DNA from: IDS-8 sp040902105
GTDB taxonomy: Bacteria; Pseudomonadota; Gammaproteobacteria; Steroidobacterales; Woeseiaceae
Assembly: GCA_040902105.1 (NCBI GenBank)
Contig: JBBDXW010000050.1
Location: forward strand, 41,104-105,103
Length of the DNA: 64,000 bases
Direction: 5' to 3'
A program made the translations under genes and the position numbers. Below the pieces are notes generated by a model, which was given only the letters and a program-made list of their open reading frames with translations, did not search any database and was not told the origin of the DNA. Shown here piece after piece: positions 28,313 through 37,004 of this stretch (its first letter is position 1; every line of letters begins with the position of its first letter).

Positions 28313-28321
28313 GCAGCGGTC

Positions 28322-30805
28322 ATGGAAACCTTGTTGCAGGATCTACGCTACGCTGCGCGCACTCTGCTGAAGAGTCCCGGGTTCACGGTCGTGGCAGTGC
28401 TCACGCTGGCGCTCGGCATCGGCGCGAATACCGCGATCTTCTCCGTGGTTGACGGCGTGCTGCTGCGGCCTGCGCCGTTCCAGGACATGGACCGCCTGAT
28501 GGTCGTCTGGGAGACGGACCGGAACAGCGGGACGACGCGCGAGCCGGCGTCTTTGCCGGACTACATCGATTACAAGGACCGGAGCGAAACGTTCGAAGCA
28601 CTGGCCGGATTCAGCACGGGTACTACTACCTTGTCAGGTACGGCCGGCGACCCGCTGCAGCTTCCGCAGGTCACGTCGACGCACGAGTTTCTGCCCGTGA
28701 CCGGCATCGCGCCGATGCTCGGACGCACGTTTACGATGGAGGAAACCCGGCCGGGCGGCGGCAACGTCGTACTGATTGCCGAAGGGCTGTGGGAGCGTCT
28801 GTACGCTCGCGATCCGGACGTGCTCGGCCAGACGCTACGGCTCGACGGCAACGAATACAGAATCGTCGGCGTTGTACCGGCTAAAGCAGACTTCGGCATG
28901 CTGCAGCTGCTGAGCTCTGCCGACTACGGGCGCGGTTTCGCGGACCGCGGCGGCCGTCACGAAGTCGCTATCTGGATGCCGCTGCAGGCGAGTGTGGAGG
29001 AATGGCCGCGCAGCACGCATCCGATGTTCGTGCTCGGGCGGCTCGCGCCTGGCGCCAGCCCCCTTGCCGGACAACAGGAAATGTCGGCGATCGCCGCGGA
29101 CCTCGAGGCGGAATACGCCGTGAATGACGGACGCGGTGTCTACGTCGAGCCGCTCATCGACGTTGTCTTCAGCAACGTTCGGCCGGCATTGCTCTTGCTG
29201 CTTGCCGCCGTCGGACTCGTTTTGCTCGTGGCCTCCATGAACGTGGCGAACCTGCTGCTGGCGCGGTCCATGAATCGCACCCGCGAGGTGGCCATCCGCG
29301 CGTCGCTGGGCGCCGACGGACGGCGCCTCGCCCGGCAGTTCCTGGTCGAAGGCCTGCTGCTCGCGCTCGTGGGCGGAGCGGTCGGCGTCGGCCTTGCAGT
29401 CGTTGGCACAGACGTTCTGCTGGCACTTGCGCCGGGCGACATTCCGCGGATAGAAGCGGTCGGCATCGACGCTCGGGTATTTGCGGTTACGCTGGCGGCG
29501 TCGCTCCTGGTCGGAACTGTTTTCGGTCTCGTGCCGACGCTCAAGGCACGACGTGTCGATCTCCAGGCCGCGTTGCGCTCCGAATCGGGCGCGGTAGGGC
29601 ACAGCGGCGCACGCGGCAGTCTGCTTCGGTCCGGCCTTGTCGTTGTGGAGCTCGCCGCCGCCGTCGTGCTGGTGATCGGCGCCGGCTTACTGTTGAAAAG
29701 TTTCTGGCAGATCCAGCAGATCGATCCCGGGTTTCGTGCCCAAGGCGTGCTCAAAGCGGAGTTCCAGCTTCCTGAAGCCCGCTACCCCGTCGACTTTTCC
29801 ACCTGGCCGGATTTCGCGGAGATGCACAACTTCAATGCTGCCTTGCTGGACCGTGCCAACGCGTTGCCCGGCGTCCTGTCTGCTGCGCTCGCCGTCAGCC
29901 ATCCCATGGACCGGGGCTTCACGAACTCGTTCGAGATCGTGGGCCGCGAGGCGGAGTCGGCCGACATGCCCGAGATATCGAACCGCTTCGTGACGTCGGG
30001 CTACTTCTCTACCGTCGGGCTCGCCGTCCAAAGCGGGCGCGCATTCGATAGCGGTGACGGCACGGACGCACCGGCCGTCGCGATGCTCAACGAAGCGGCT
30101 GCGCAGCGGATATTTCCGGACCGCGACCCGCTAGGGCAGCTCATCGCGTTCTGGGGCAGCGAACGACGCATCGTCGGCGTCGTCGCGAACGAAAAGTTCC
30201 AGGGCTTGACCGAGCAGGCGGCGATCGCGGTCTATACGCCGCTTGCGCAAACTCCGTCTGTTGGCGGTGGCGAGGTGTTGCTCGTGCGCACCGGTGGCGA
30301 TCCTGAAACGCTGGCGGCTTCCGTACGATCGACAATCCGGGACATCGACCCGCAACTGGCAGTGTTCGGTATCGAGCCGCTGCGCGAAACGGTCGGCCGG
30401 AGCGTCGCACAGCAGCGGTTCACCATGCTGCTGCTCGGAATCTTTGCGGCGGTTGCTATCGCGCTGGCGGTCATCGGCATCCACGGCGTGCTGAGCTATA
30501 TCGTCGCCCGGCGAACGTCGGAGATGGGCATTCGCATGGCACTCGGTGCGAGTCGCGGCAACGTAATCGGCTTGATCGCCGGGCAGGGCGCGCGCCTCGC
30601 GGTCCTCGGGCTCACGCTGGGCCTGGCCGTCGCACTCGTGGCGACACGGCTGCTCGGTTCTCTGCTGTACGGGGTTACGGGCACCGACCCGGCTACGTTC
30701 GTTACCGTCGCCGTGGCCGTATTCAGCATCGCCATGCTGGCAACGCTCATGCCCGCCCGCCGGGCAACCGGCATCGCGCCGGTCGATGCGCTGCGCCAGG
30801 AGTGA
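28322..30805 (+). CDS. ADOP-type FtsX/MacB permease 10
   Basis: 827 residues and one of the most consensus-like copies: METLLQDLRYAARTLLKSPG, then LTLALGIGANTAIFSVVDGV. The central block is slightly changed (LVASMNVANLLLARSMNRTRE, Ser-Met for Cys-Ala). The C-terminal block is ARRTSEMGIRMALGASRGNV and the tail is LRQE. Core 1 holds EPASLPDYIDYKDRSETFE and core 2 GREAESADMPEISNRFVTSG. It is related to permease 4 by its N-terminal segment. Permease 11 follows after 18 bases. Confidence 0.9.
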   Translation: METLLQDLRYAARTLLKSPGFTVVAVLTLALGIGANTAIFSVVDGVLLRPAPFQDMDRLMVVWETDRNSGTTREPASLPDYIDYKDRSETFEALAGFSTGTTTLSGTAGDPLQLPQVTSTHEFLPVTGIAPMLGRTFTMEETRPGGGNVVLIAEGLWERLYARDPDVLGQTLRLDGNEYRIVGVVPAKADFGMLQLLSSADYGRGFADRGGRHEVAIWMPLQASVEEWPRSTHPMFVLGRLAPGASPLAGQQEMSAIAADLEAEYAVNDGRGVYVEPLIDVVFSNVRPALLLLLAAVGLVLLVASMNVANLLLARSMNRTREVAIRASLGADGRRLARQFLVEGLLLALVGGAVGVGLAVVGTDVLLALAPGDIPRIEAVGIDARVFAVTLAASLLVGTVFGLVPTLKARRVDLQAALRSESGAVGHSGARGSLLRSGLVVVELAAAVVLVIGAGLLLKSFWQIQQIDPGFRAQGVLKAEFQLPEARYPVDFSTWPDFAEMHNFNAALLDRANALPGVLSAALAVSHPMDRGFTNSFEIVGREAESADMPEISNRFVTSGYFSTVGLAVQSGRAFDSGDGTDAPAVAMLNEAAAQRIFPDRDPLGQLIAFWGSERRIVGVVANEKFQGLTEQAAIAVYTPLAQTPSVGGGEVLLVRTGGDPETLAASVRSTIRDIDPQLAVFGIEPLRETVGRSVAQQRFTMLLLGIFAAVAIALAVIGIHGVLSYIVARRTSEMGIRMALGASRGNVIGLIAGQGARLAVLGLTLGLAVALVATRLLGSLLYGVTGTDPATFVTVAVAVFSIAMLATLMPARRATGIAPVDALRQE

Positions 30806-30823
30806 CCGAGAGAAGAGGCTCTT

Positions 30824-33265
30824 ATGAATATCGCAAACGATCTGAGATTCGCGCTGCGCCAGATGGTCAGGCGCCCCGGTTTTGCGCTCGCCGTCGTGCT
30901 GACGCTCGCGATCGGCATCGGCGCCAACAGCACGATGTTCAGCATCGTCAACGGCGTGCTGTTGCAACCGCTGCCCTATGCGGACCCCGATCGCCTGGTG
31001 GTCGTGGCGAACAGCTATCCGGGCATGGGGTTTGAACGGGCGGGAACTTCGATTCCGGATTATCTGGATCGGCGTGAAGGCGTACGCGCATTCGAGGAAT
31101 CCGCGCTCTGGTATGACGTCAGTGCGGGCGTAAGCACGGGCAGCATGCCGAATCAGTACACCGGTGTGCTCACGACGAGCACTTTTTTTTCGACCCTGCA
31201 GGTCGGGGCGGCGCTCGGCCGTACTTTCACCGCAGACGACATGCAGCCGGGCAACGACCAGGTCGTGATCCTGTCGCATTCCCTTTGGCAGGAATTGTTC
31301 GCCGGCAGCCCGGGTGCTGTCGGGAGCGATCTGCGAATCGACGGGATGCAGCGTCGCATCGTCGGCATCATGCCCGCCGACTTCGATTTCCCCGATCGGG
31401 AAACCGAATTCTTCCTGCCGTTCGCTTTTTCGCCGGAGCAGATGTCCGATCAGGAGCGCGGCAACGAGTTTGCCAGCATGCTGGCGCGCCTCGCACCCGA
31501 CGCCACGAAAGAACAGGCGCAGGCACAGATGCAGGCGATCTTTCAGGGCATCAAAAATCGCTTGCCGGATTTCCGAAGTTTCATGGATCAGGCAGGCCTG
31601 ACCACGATCGTCACCAGCCTGCACGCCGAACGTATCGACGGAGTGGAGACCCCCCTGCTGCTATTGCAGTTGTGCGTGAGTTTTGTGCTACTGATCGTAT
31701 GCGCCAACATCGCCAATCTGTTCCTCACCCGTGTGGTGTCGCGCCAACGGGAACTGTCCGTGCGCACCGCCGTAGGCGCGACCCGCTTGCGAATCGCACG
31801 CCAGTTGCTCACCGAAAGCCTGCTGATGTCGTTAGTCGGTTGCATCGGCGGGATTCTCCTTGCTTATGCGACACTTGACATAGTCCGCGCCTCCGGCATG
31901 GTCAGCACTTCGTCGATTTTCGACATAGAAATCGATGCAAACGTTCTGCTTGTCACCTTGCTGCTTGCTCTGGGTGCCGGGTTGCTGTTCGGTCTGGCTC
32001 CGGTGGCAGCCGCCCTGCACAGCCGCACTTCCGAGGTGCTGAAGGACGGCGGCCGCGGGATGTCGAGTGGCAAGGGCGCTCGCATGTCTCGCAGTTCCCT
32101 GGTGGTCGCGCAGGTGACGCTGGCCGTGGCGCTGCTGGTGTCGGCCGGACTCCTCATGCGAAGTTTCGCGGCTCTGCAGTCAGTGGACCCGGGATTCAAT
32201 GAAACAGGTGTGCTGAGCGCGCGCATCGCATTGCCGATGTCCCGTTATCCGGATGCGCAGGCGGTGCACAATTTCCAGCAGCGGCTGGAAACCACGATCG
32301 GTGCGCTGCCGGGTGTCACGGCAAGCGCCATGGCACAGGGCGTGCCTTTCGGCCAAAAGGGGGACGCCGCGTCTTATTTTATCCGCGGCCGCGAGAATGA
32401 TCCGGGCGCACCGGTCCAGCAGTCCGTCCGCGTGGCGGTGAGCAGCGAATACTTCAAGGCAATGCAGATTGGTTTGCTCCAGGGAAGAAGCTTTGATTCG
32501 CGCGACCGGCCGGAGAGCCAGCAGGTGGTCGTCATTGACGATCACCTCGCGCGTAAACATTTTGCAGACTCGAATCCGCTCGGCCGGGAGATCACATTCG
32601 GCGCCGGCGGTGACCAGCCGGACTACTGGACTGTTGTCGGAGTTGTCAAGGGCGTGAAGCAATTGAGTCTGGACCAAGACGAGACAACGACCGTCATGTA
32701 TCTGCCGCTCACCCAGACTGTCCAGGCGGAGTTTTACCTGGTGTTGCGCACCGACGGCAACCCCAACGCGCTGGTCGACCCGTTGCGCGACGGCTTGCAG
32801 CGCCTCGATGCCGAGTTACCGGCTTTCGATATCCAGGCGCTGCATGCGCGCATCAACGACTCGCTGCATCGCCAGCGCGCGTCAATGACGCTGCTCGCCG
32901 CATTTGCCGGTATTGCACTGCTGCTTGCTGGAATCGGTCTGTACGGCGTGCTCGCGTTCTCGGTGGCGCAGCGCACCGGCGAAATCGGCGTCCGCATGGC
33001 GCTGGGCGCGGATCGCGAACGGGTCATGAAACTGATTCTCGGCCAGGGCGGCCGTCTGATACTGGCCGGGTTGGGCCTCGGCCTCATCCTGGCGGTGCTG
33101 CTCGGTTTCGGCCTGCGCTCGATGCTATTCGGTATAACCGCGACCGATCCGGTCGTATATCTTTCCGCCGTGGTGCTGCTCGCCTTGATTGCTTTCTCCG
33201 CCTGCGCCATACCGTCGTGGCGCGCCGCGCGGATCAATCCCGTCGACGCGTTGCGCGACGAATAG
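30824..33265 (+). CDS. ADOP-type FtsX/MacB permease 11
   Basis: 813 residues. TM1 is LTLAIGIGANSTMFSIVNGV; the central block is LIVCANIANLFLTRVVSRQRE; the C-terminal block is AQRTGEIGVRMALGADRERV; the tail is LRDE. Core 1 shares NSYPGMGFERAGTSIPDYLD-type sequence and EQMSD..RGNEF with permease 1, so these two form a pair split between the two ends of the array. AGAGG precedes the ATG. It is the last gene of the uninterrupted run; a 560-base interval with regulator debris separates it from permease 12. Confidence 0.9.
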   Translation: MNIANDLRFALRQMVRRPGFALAVVLTLAIGIGANSTMFSIVNGVLLQPLPYADPDRLVVVANSYPGMGFERAGTSIPDYLDRREGVRAFEESALWYDVSAGVSTGSMPNQYTGVLTTSTFFSTLQVGAALGRTFTADDMQPGNDQVVILSHSLWQELFAGSPGAVGSDLRIDGMQRRIVGIMPADFDFPDRETEFFLPFAFSPEQMSDQERGNEFASMLARLAPDATKEQAQAQMQAIFQGIKNRLPDFRSFMDQAGLTTIVTSLHAERIDGVETPLLLLQLCVSFVLLIVCANIANLFLTRVVSRQRELSVRTAVGATRLRIARQLLTESLLMSLVGCIGGILLAYATLDIVRASGMVSTSSIFDIEIDANVLLVTLLLALGAGLLFGLAPVAAALHSRTSEVLKDGGRGMSSGKGARMSRSSLVVAQVTLAVALLVSAGLLMRSFAALQSVDPGFNETGVLSARIALPMSRYPDAQAVHNFQQRLETTIGALPGVTASAMAQGVPFGQKGDAASYFIRGRENDPGAPVQQSVRVAVSSEYFKAMQIGLLQGRSFDSRDRPESQQVVVIDDHLARKHFADSNPLGREITFGAGGDQPDYWTVVGVVKGVKQLSLDQDETTTVMYLPLTQTVQAEFYLVLRTDGNPNALVDPLRDGLQRLDAELPAFDIQALHARINDSLHRQRASMTLLAAFAGIALLLAGIGLYGVLAFSVAQRTGEIGVRMALGADRERVMKLILGQGGRLILAGLGLGLILAVLLGFGLRSMLFGITATDPVVYLSAVVLLALIAFSACAIPSWRAARINPVDALRDE

Positions 33266-33314
33266 GAAATCGCCAGGGACGATTCAGTATGAAATACAGC
33301 AAGAGTGCCGCCCG

Positions 33315-33686
33315 TTGAAAATACTACAGCTCAGATACCTGCTTGCGATTGCGGATAACGGCATGAACGTTACGGCAGCCGCGAATCAGCTTTACACGTC
33401 GCAACCCGGCGTAAGCAAACAGCTCAAGTTGCTCGAAGAGGAGCTTGGCTTGCGACTCTTTACCCGGCATGGAAAAAGCCTCATCGGACTAACAACGGCA
33501 GGCAAGCAGATCATCGTTCACGCAAGACTGATCATGCGGGAAGTCGATGTCATTCGCAGCCAGATGCGGGACCTGATCGACCAGGAACGCATGCAGGTGC
33601 ATGACTCGTCGCACGTTGCCTCCGTGAACGGTACCGCCCCGATGCGACCCGAATCCTTAAAGCCGAGAAGAAAGCGGCCGTTCTGA
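33315..33686 (+). pseudogene. CysB-like LysR regulator reduced to its DNA-binding domain
   Basis: From a TTG at 33315 (LKILQLRYLLAIADNGMNV) the first 85 residues match the winged helix-turn-helix of CysB-type LysR regulators, including LYTSQPGVSKQLKLLEEELG and GLTTAGKQIIVHARLIMREV. After residue about 95 (DLIDQERMQVHDSS) the sequence turns into unrelated residues and stops at 123, so the roughly 200-residue inducer-binding domain is missing. A nine-codon frame (MKYSKSAAR, 33289-33318) ends in an overlap with the TTG. Either a gene fragment or a stand-alone DNA-binding protein; I favour a fragment. Confidence 0.7.
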
Positions 33687-33797
33687 TCGAGACGGAAAAC
33701 GTCGCGCGTGAATCCTGGTGACGCGCTGCAGAAGATGACCATGGAAGCCGTGCCGGGAAGCAACGTCGATCCGGTGATCCCGCTTCATTACGAATGA
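33641..33797 (+). pseudogene. Frameshifted relic of an unidentified coding sequence
   Basis: One frame reads ATRILKAEKKAAVLIETENV then ARESW and a stop. Directly after it, in the next frame, comes GDALQKMTMEAVPGSNVDPV ending in LHYE and a stop at 33797. Together they look like the C-terminus of a real protein with a one-base insertion near 33717. I do not recognise the family. The start of this piece overlaps the end of the LysR fragment in another frame, consistent with a deletion junction near 33600-33640. Confidence 0.4.
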
Positions 33798-33825
33798 GCG
33801 ACGTATAAATAGAGAGACAAATGCG

Positions 33826-36246
33826 ATGAAAAATGTGTGGCACGACCTTCGCTATACCGTGCGCAAGCTGCAGAAGAGCCCCGGTTTTTCGATCGTAGCA
33901 GTGGCGACCCTGGCCCTTGGAATCGCGGCGAGCACCGTGATCTTCAGCGTAGTCGATTCCACGTTGCTGCGTTCGCTTCCGTTTGCGAACCCGGATCGAC
34001 TCGTCGTAGTCCTCGGGGTCGCCGGGCCCGATCGCGACGTTCGATACGGTTCCTACCCGGAAGTACGGGATTGGGAGACCATGACCCGGTCGTTCGACGG
34101 CTTGTCGATCTACAACGAAACAACGTTGAACCTGAGCCGCGCGGGAGCGGCGGAGATGCTCGAAGCTGAAACCGTGTCGCCCGGCTATTTTGGCCTGCTC
34201 GGTGTCTCGCCGCAGCTCGGACGAAGCCTGCGGCCGGAAGACGACGTACCGGGCGCGACAGCCGCTGTCGTAATCTCGTATGGGCTCTGGCAGCGGCGCT
34301 TCGACGGTACGCGCGATGTGCTTGGCCGCAGCGTGATCCTCGATGATCGGCAGGCTGTTATCGTCGGCGTTATGGCGGAAGGATTCCGGGGGCTGTCATT
34401 CGACGCGGAGGTCTGGACAACGCTCCTCCCCTTCGACCCTGATGCGGCAAACAATCGCCGCAGCCGCTGGCTGACCTCCATCGGCCGTCTCCGTCAGGGC
34501 GTCTCAAAGGAGGCGGCACAGGCGGATCTCTGGAGCGCTGCGCGGCAGCTCGAGGATCAGTATCCCGATAACAATCGGGAACGCAGCGCGGATCTCGTTT
34601 CGCTGCGCGAATACTACCTCGGCACGACCAGCACGCTGTTACTCATGGTGTTCGGAGCAGTGAGCTTCCTGATGCTCATAGCCTGTGTGAACGTGATCAA
34701 CCTGCAAATCATGCGCGGCATCGGCCGACGCGGTGAAGTCGCTTTGCGCTACGCGCTCGGTGCCGGTCGCAGCCGGTTGCTGCGGCAGTTCACGATGGAG
34801 GCTTGCGTTCTGGCATGTCTCGGCGGCATCGTCGGCGTGGCAATTGCGTACCTCGGCATTAACTCGCTCATCGCGCTGGTTCCTCTCGGCGTGCTTCCCG
34901 GATATGTTGATGCGCCAGTCAATGGCCGGGTGCTGCTGTTCGCGGGAAGCGTGATCGCATTTACCGGCATCCTGTCCGGAGTCGTTCCGGCGCTGCGCAG
35001 TACGCGGAGCGGCCTGGCGGAAGACTTGCGTGCCACGAACAGCGGCGCTGCCGCGAGAGCGGGTACCGCCAGGCTCCAGCGTGCGCTCGTGACTGTCGAA
35101 GTTGCGCTCGCCGTCGCACTCATAGGCGGTGCGGCGCTCATGATCCGCAGTTTGACCGAGCAACTCGCCATCGCGCCCGGATTCACGTCGGACAACGTGC
35201 TCGCAGCGGGCGTCAATCTTACCGGCGACGAATATACCGGCGACGCACGCAGCCGCTTCGCAGGGCAGCTCATCGAAAAACTGGCAGCGTCGCCCGGTAT
35301 TGCTTCCGTTGCGATTGGTTCGGATGCCCCGTTGCGTGGCAATTCCAGCGCTGCGATGCTGATAGCCGAAGGGCAGTCGGGGGAGCCGGTTCGCTACTAT
35401 CGACATCGCGTCACGCCGGGATATTTTCGAACGCTCGGTATCGGAATGATCCACGGCCGCGGCTTCGAATCGTCAGACGATGCCGATGCCCCGGAGGTTG
35501 TGGTCGTGAGCACGGCATTCGCCGACAGATTCTGGCCCGAACGAGACCCTGTCGGGCAATACATCCAGACCGGCCCGGACGCCGACAAGGATCGAGCAAC
35601 GGTGATTGGTGTCGCGGAGAATGTCAGGTTCCGCGATCTCACCAGCGACCTTTTCAGTCCCGGCGAGGATCCGGATGTCTATTTCTCCTACGCACAGTCA
35701 CCGACGGCGTCGTTCGAAATTCTGGTGCGTTCGGCAACAAGCGGGTTGGCGGGCATTGATCTCGTGCAACGGGCCGTCGCTGAACTTGATCCTTCTGTGC
35801 CGCTTGCCAGCGTGCAGTCACTCGGGAGCGCGCTTGATGCGCAGACCGCGAGTGCGCGCTTCGGCTCGATCGTCCTCGGTCTGTTCGCCGCCCTGGCCCT
35901 GGTGCTGTCCGGAATCGGCCTTTACGGGATCATGGCGTTCTTCGTTGCGTCTCGTCGATGCGAGATAGCTATTCGCATGGCACTCGGGGCGAAACAGGCG
36001 CGCGTGCTCCGCATGGTGGTTCGTCAAGGCATGTTGCTGGTTGGACTTGGAGCCATTGCCGGTCTCGCCGCGGTTCTGGTCGGTGGTCGGCTATTCTCGA
36101 GCGTGTTGTTTGGAGTCGGTGCGGCCGACCCCGCCGTGCATCTGTCTACTGTGGCGCTGCTTGCCCTTATTGCGTTCGCGGCTTGTGCCATTCCCGCCTG
36201 GAGAGCGACACGCGTCGAACCGACCGAAGCGCTACGTTCGGAATGA
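33826..36246 (+). CDS. ADOP-type FtsX/MacB permease 12
   Basis: 806 residues. TM1 is VATLALGIAASTVIFSVVDS; the central block LIACVNVINLQIMRGIGRRGE has Ile-Asn for Ala-Asn and an unusual QIMRG; the C-terminal block is SRRCEIAIRMALGAKQARVL; the tail is LRSE. Core 1 carries RYGSYPEVRDWETMTRSFDG. It is separated from the main run by the regulator debris but lies only 42 bases before the second ATPase gene, which makes it the best candidate partner for that ATPase. Confidence 0.9.
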   Translation: MKNVWHDLRYTVRKLQKSPGFSIVAVATLALGIAASTVIFSVVDSTLLRSLPFANPDRLVVVLGVAGPDRDVRYGSYPEVRDWETMTRSFDGLSIYNETTLNLSRAGAAEMLEAETVSPGYFGLLGVSPQLGRSLRPEDDVPGATAAVVISYGLWQRRFDGTRDVLGRSVILDDRQAVIVGVMAEGFRGLSFDAEVWTTLLPFDPDAANNRRSRWLTSIGRLRQGVSKEAAQADLWSAARQLEDQYPDNNRERSADLVSLREYYLGTTSTLLLMVFGAVSFLMLIACVNVINLQIMRGIGRRGEVALRYALGAGRSRLLRQFTMEACVLACLGGIVGVAIAYLGINSLIALVPLGVLPGYVDAPVNGRVLLFAGSVIAFTGILSGVVPALRSTRSGLAEDLRATNSGAAARAGTARLQRALVTVEVALAVALIGGAALMIRSLTEQLAIAPGFTSDNVLAAGVNLTGDEYTGDARSRFAGQLIEKLAASPGIASVAIGSDAPLRGNSSAAMLIAEGQSGEPVRYYRHRVTPGYFRTLGIGMIHGRGFESSDDADAPEVVVVSTAFADRFWPERDPVGQYIQTGPDADKDRATVIGVAENVRFRDLTSDLFSPGEDPDVYFSYAQSPTASFEILVRSATSGLAGIDLVQRAVAELDPSVPLASVQSLGSALDAQTASARFGSIVLGLFAALALVLSGIGLYGIMAFFVASRRCEIAIRMALGAKQARVLRMVVRQGMLLVGLGAIAGLAAVLVGGRLFSSVLFGVGAADPAVHLSTVALLALIAFAACAIPAWRATRVEPTEALRSE

Positions 36247-36288
36247 GCGTCCGAGCGCCGAAATAATGAATGTCACCCGAGGAAATGT

Positions 36289-36960
36289 ATGGAAACCTTG
36301 ATCCGCTCGAAAAACGTCGAAAAGTCCGTGCCGCAGGGCGAGAACCGGCTCTACCTTTTGCGACAGATTTCGCTGGAAGTGCCCGAAGGGGACTTTGTGA
36401 CCTTCATGGGACCGTCAGGCGCGGGCAAGAGCACGCTGATGTCCATTCTCGGTTTGCTGGATTCCGACTGGAGCGGCGAATATCACCTGGCCGGAAATGC
36501 CGTGCATTCGCTGCCGCATAAAAAGCGGCAGGCTCTGGCGCGCGAACACATCGGCTTCATATTTCAGCACTACCATCTGCTCGACGACATGACGGTGTAT
36601 GAGAACCTGGAACTTCCGCTGACCTATCGCAATATGAAAACCGCGGAACGGCAGGCGCGCGTTGCGGACATTCTGGATCGCTTCAGCATCGTGGGTAAGA
36701 AGGATCTCTATCCGTCGCAGTTGTCGGGCGGTCAACAGCAACTGGTTGCGGTTGGACGTGCAGTGATCACGCAGCCCAACCTGATTCTCGCCGACGAACC
36801 TACCGGTGCGTTGCATTCCAGTCAGGGCAAAATAATCATGGAGCTGCTCAAGGAACTGAACGCCGAAGGCACAACCGTCATCCAGGTCACGCACAATGAA
36901 GACAACGCCGCCTACGGCAACCGCACGCTGCAACTGTTCGACGGCTGGCTGTCCGATTAA
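36289..36960 (+). CDS. MacB/LolD-type ABC ATP-binding protein with atypical D-loop and signature
   Basis: 223 residues: Walker A GPSGAGKST (41-49), Q-loop Gln93, Walker B LILADEPTG (165-173, catalytic Glu170) and H-loop His202 are present. Two conserved positions differ from the ATPase at the head of the operon: the signature reads LSGGQQQL (145-152) where Arg normally follows QQQ, and the D-loop is ALHS (174-177) where Asp is near-universal. The D-loop Asp helps arrange the opposite ATP site in the dimer, so asymmetric or slow hydrolysis, or a heterodimer with the first ATPase, is conceivable (inference). It lies between permease 12 and the regulator, 44 bases upstream of the latter. Confidence 0.88.
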   Translation: METLIRSKNVEKSVPQGENRLYLLRQISLEVPEGDFVTFMGPSGAGKSTLMSILGLLDSDWSGEYHLAGNAVHSLPHKKRQALAREHIGFIFQHYHLLDDMTVYENLELPLTYRNMKTAERQARVADILDRFSIVGKKDLYPSQLSGGQQQLVAVGRAVITQPNLILADEPTGALHSSQGKIIMELLKELNAEGTTVIQVTHNEDNAAYGNRTLQLFDGWLSD

Positions 36961-37004
36961 AGCGGCGTGCTAAGCTGGCCAGTATCGCGTTCCGGATCGG
37001 AGTC

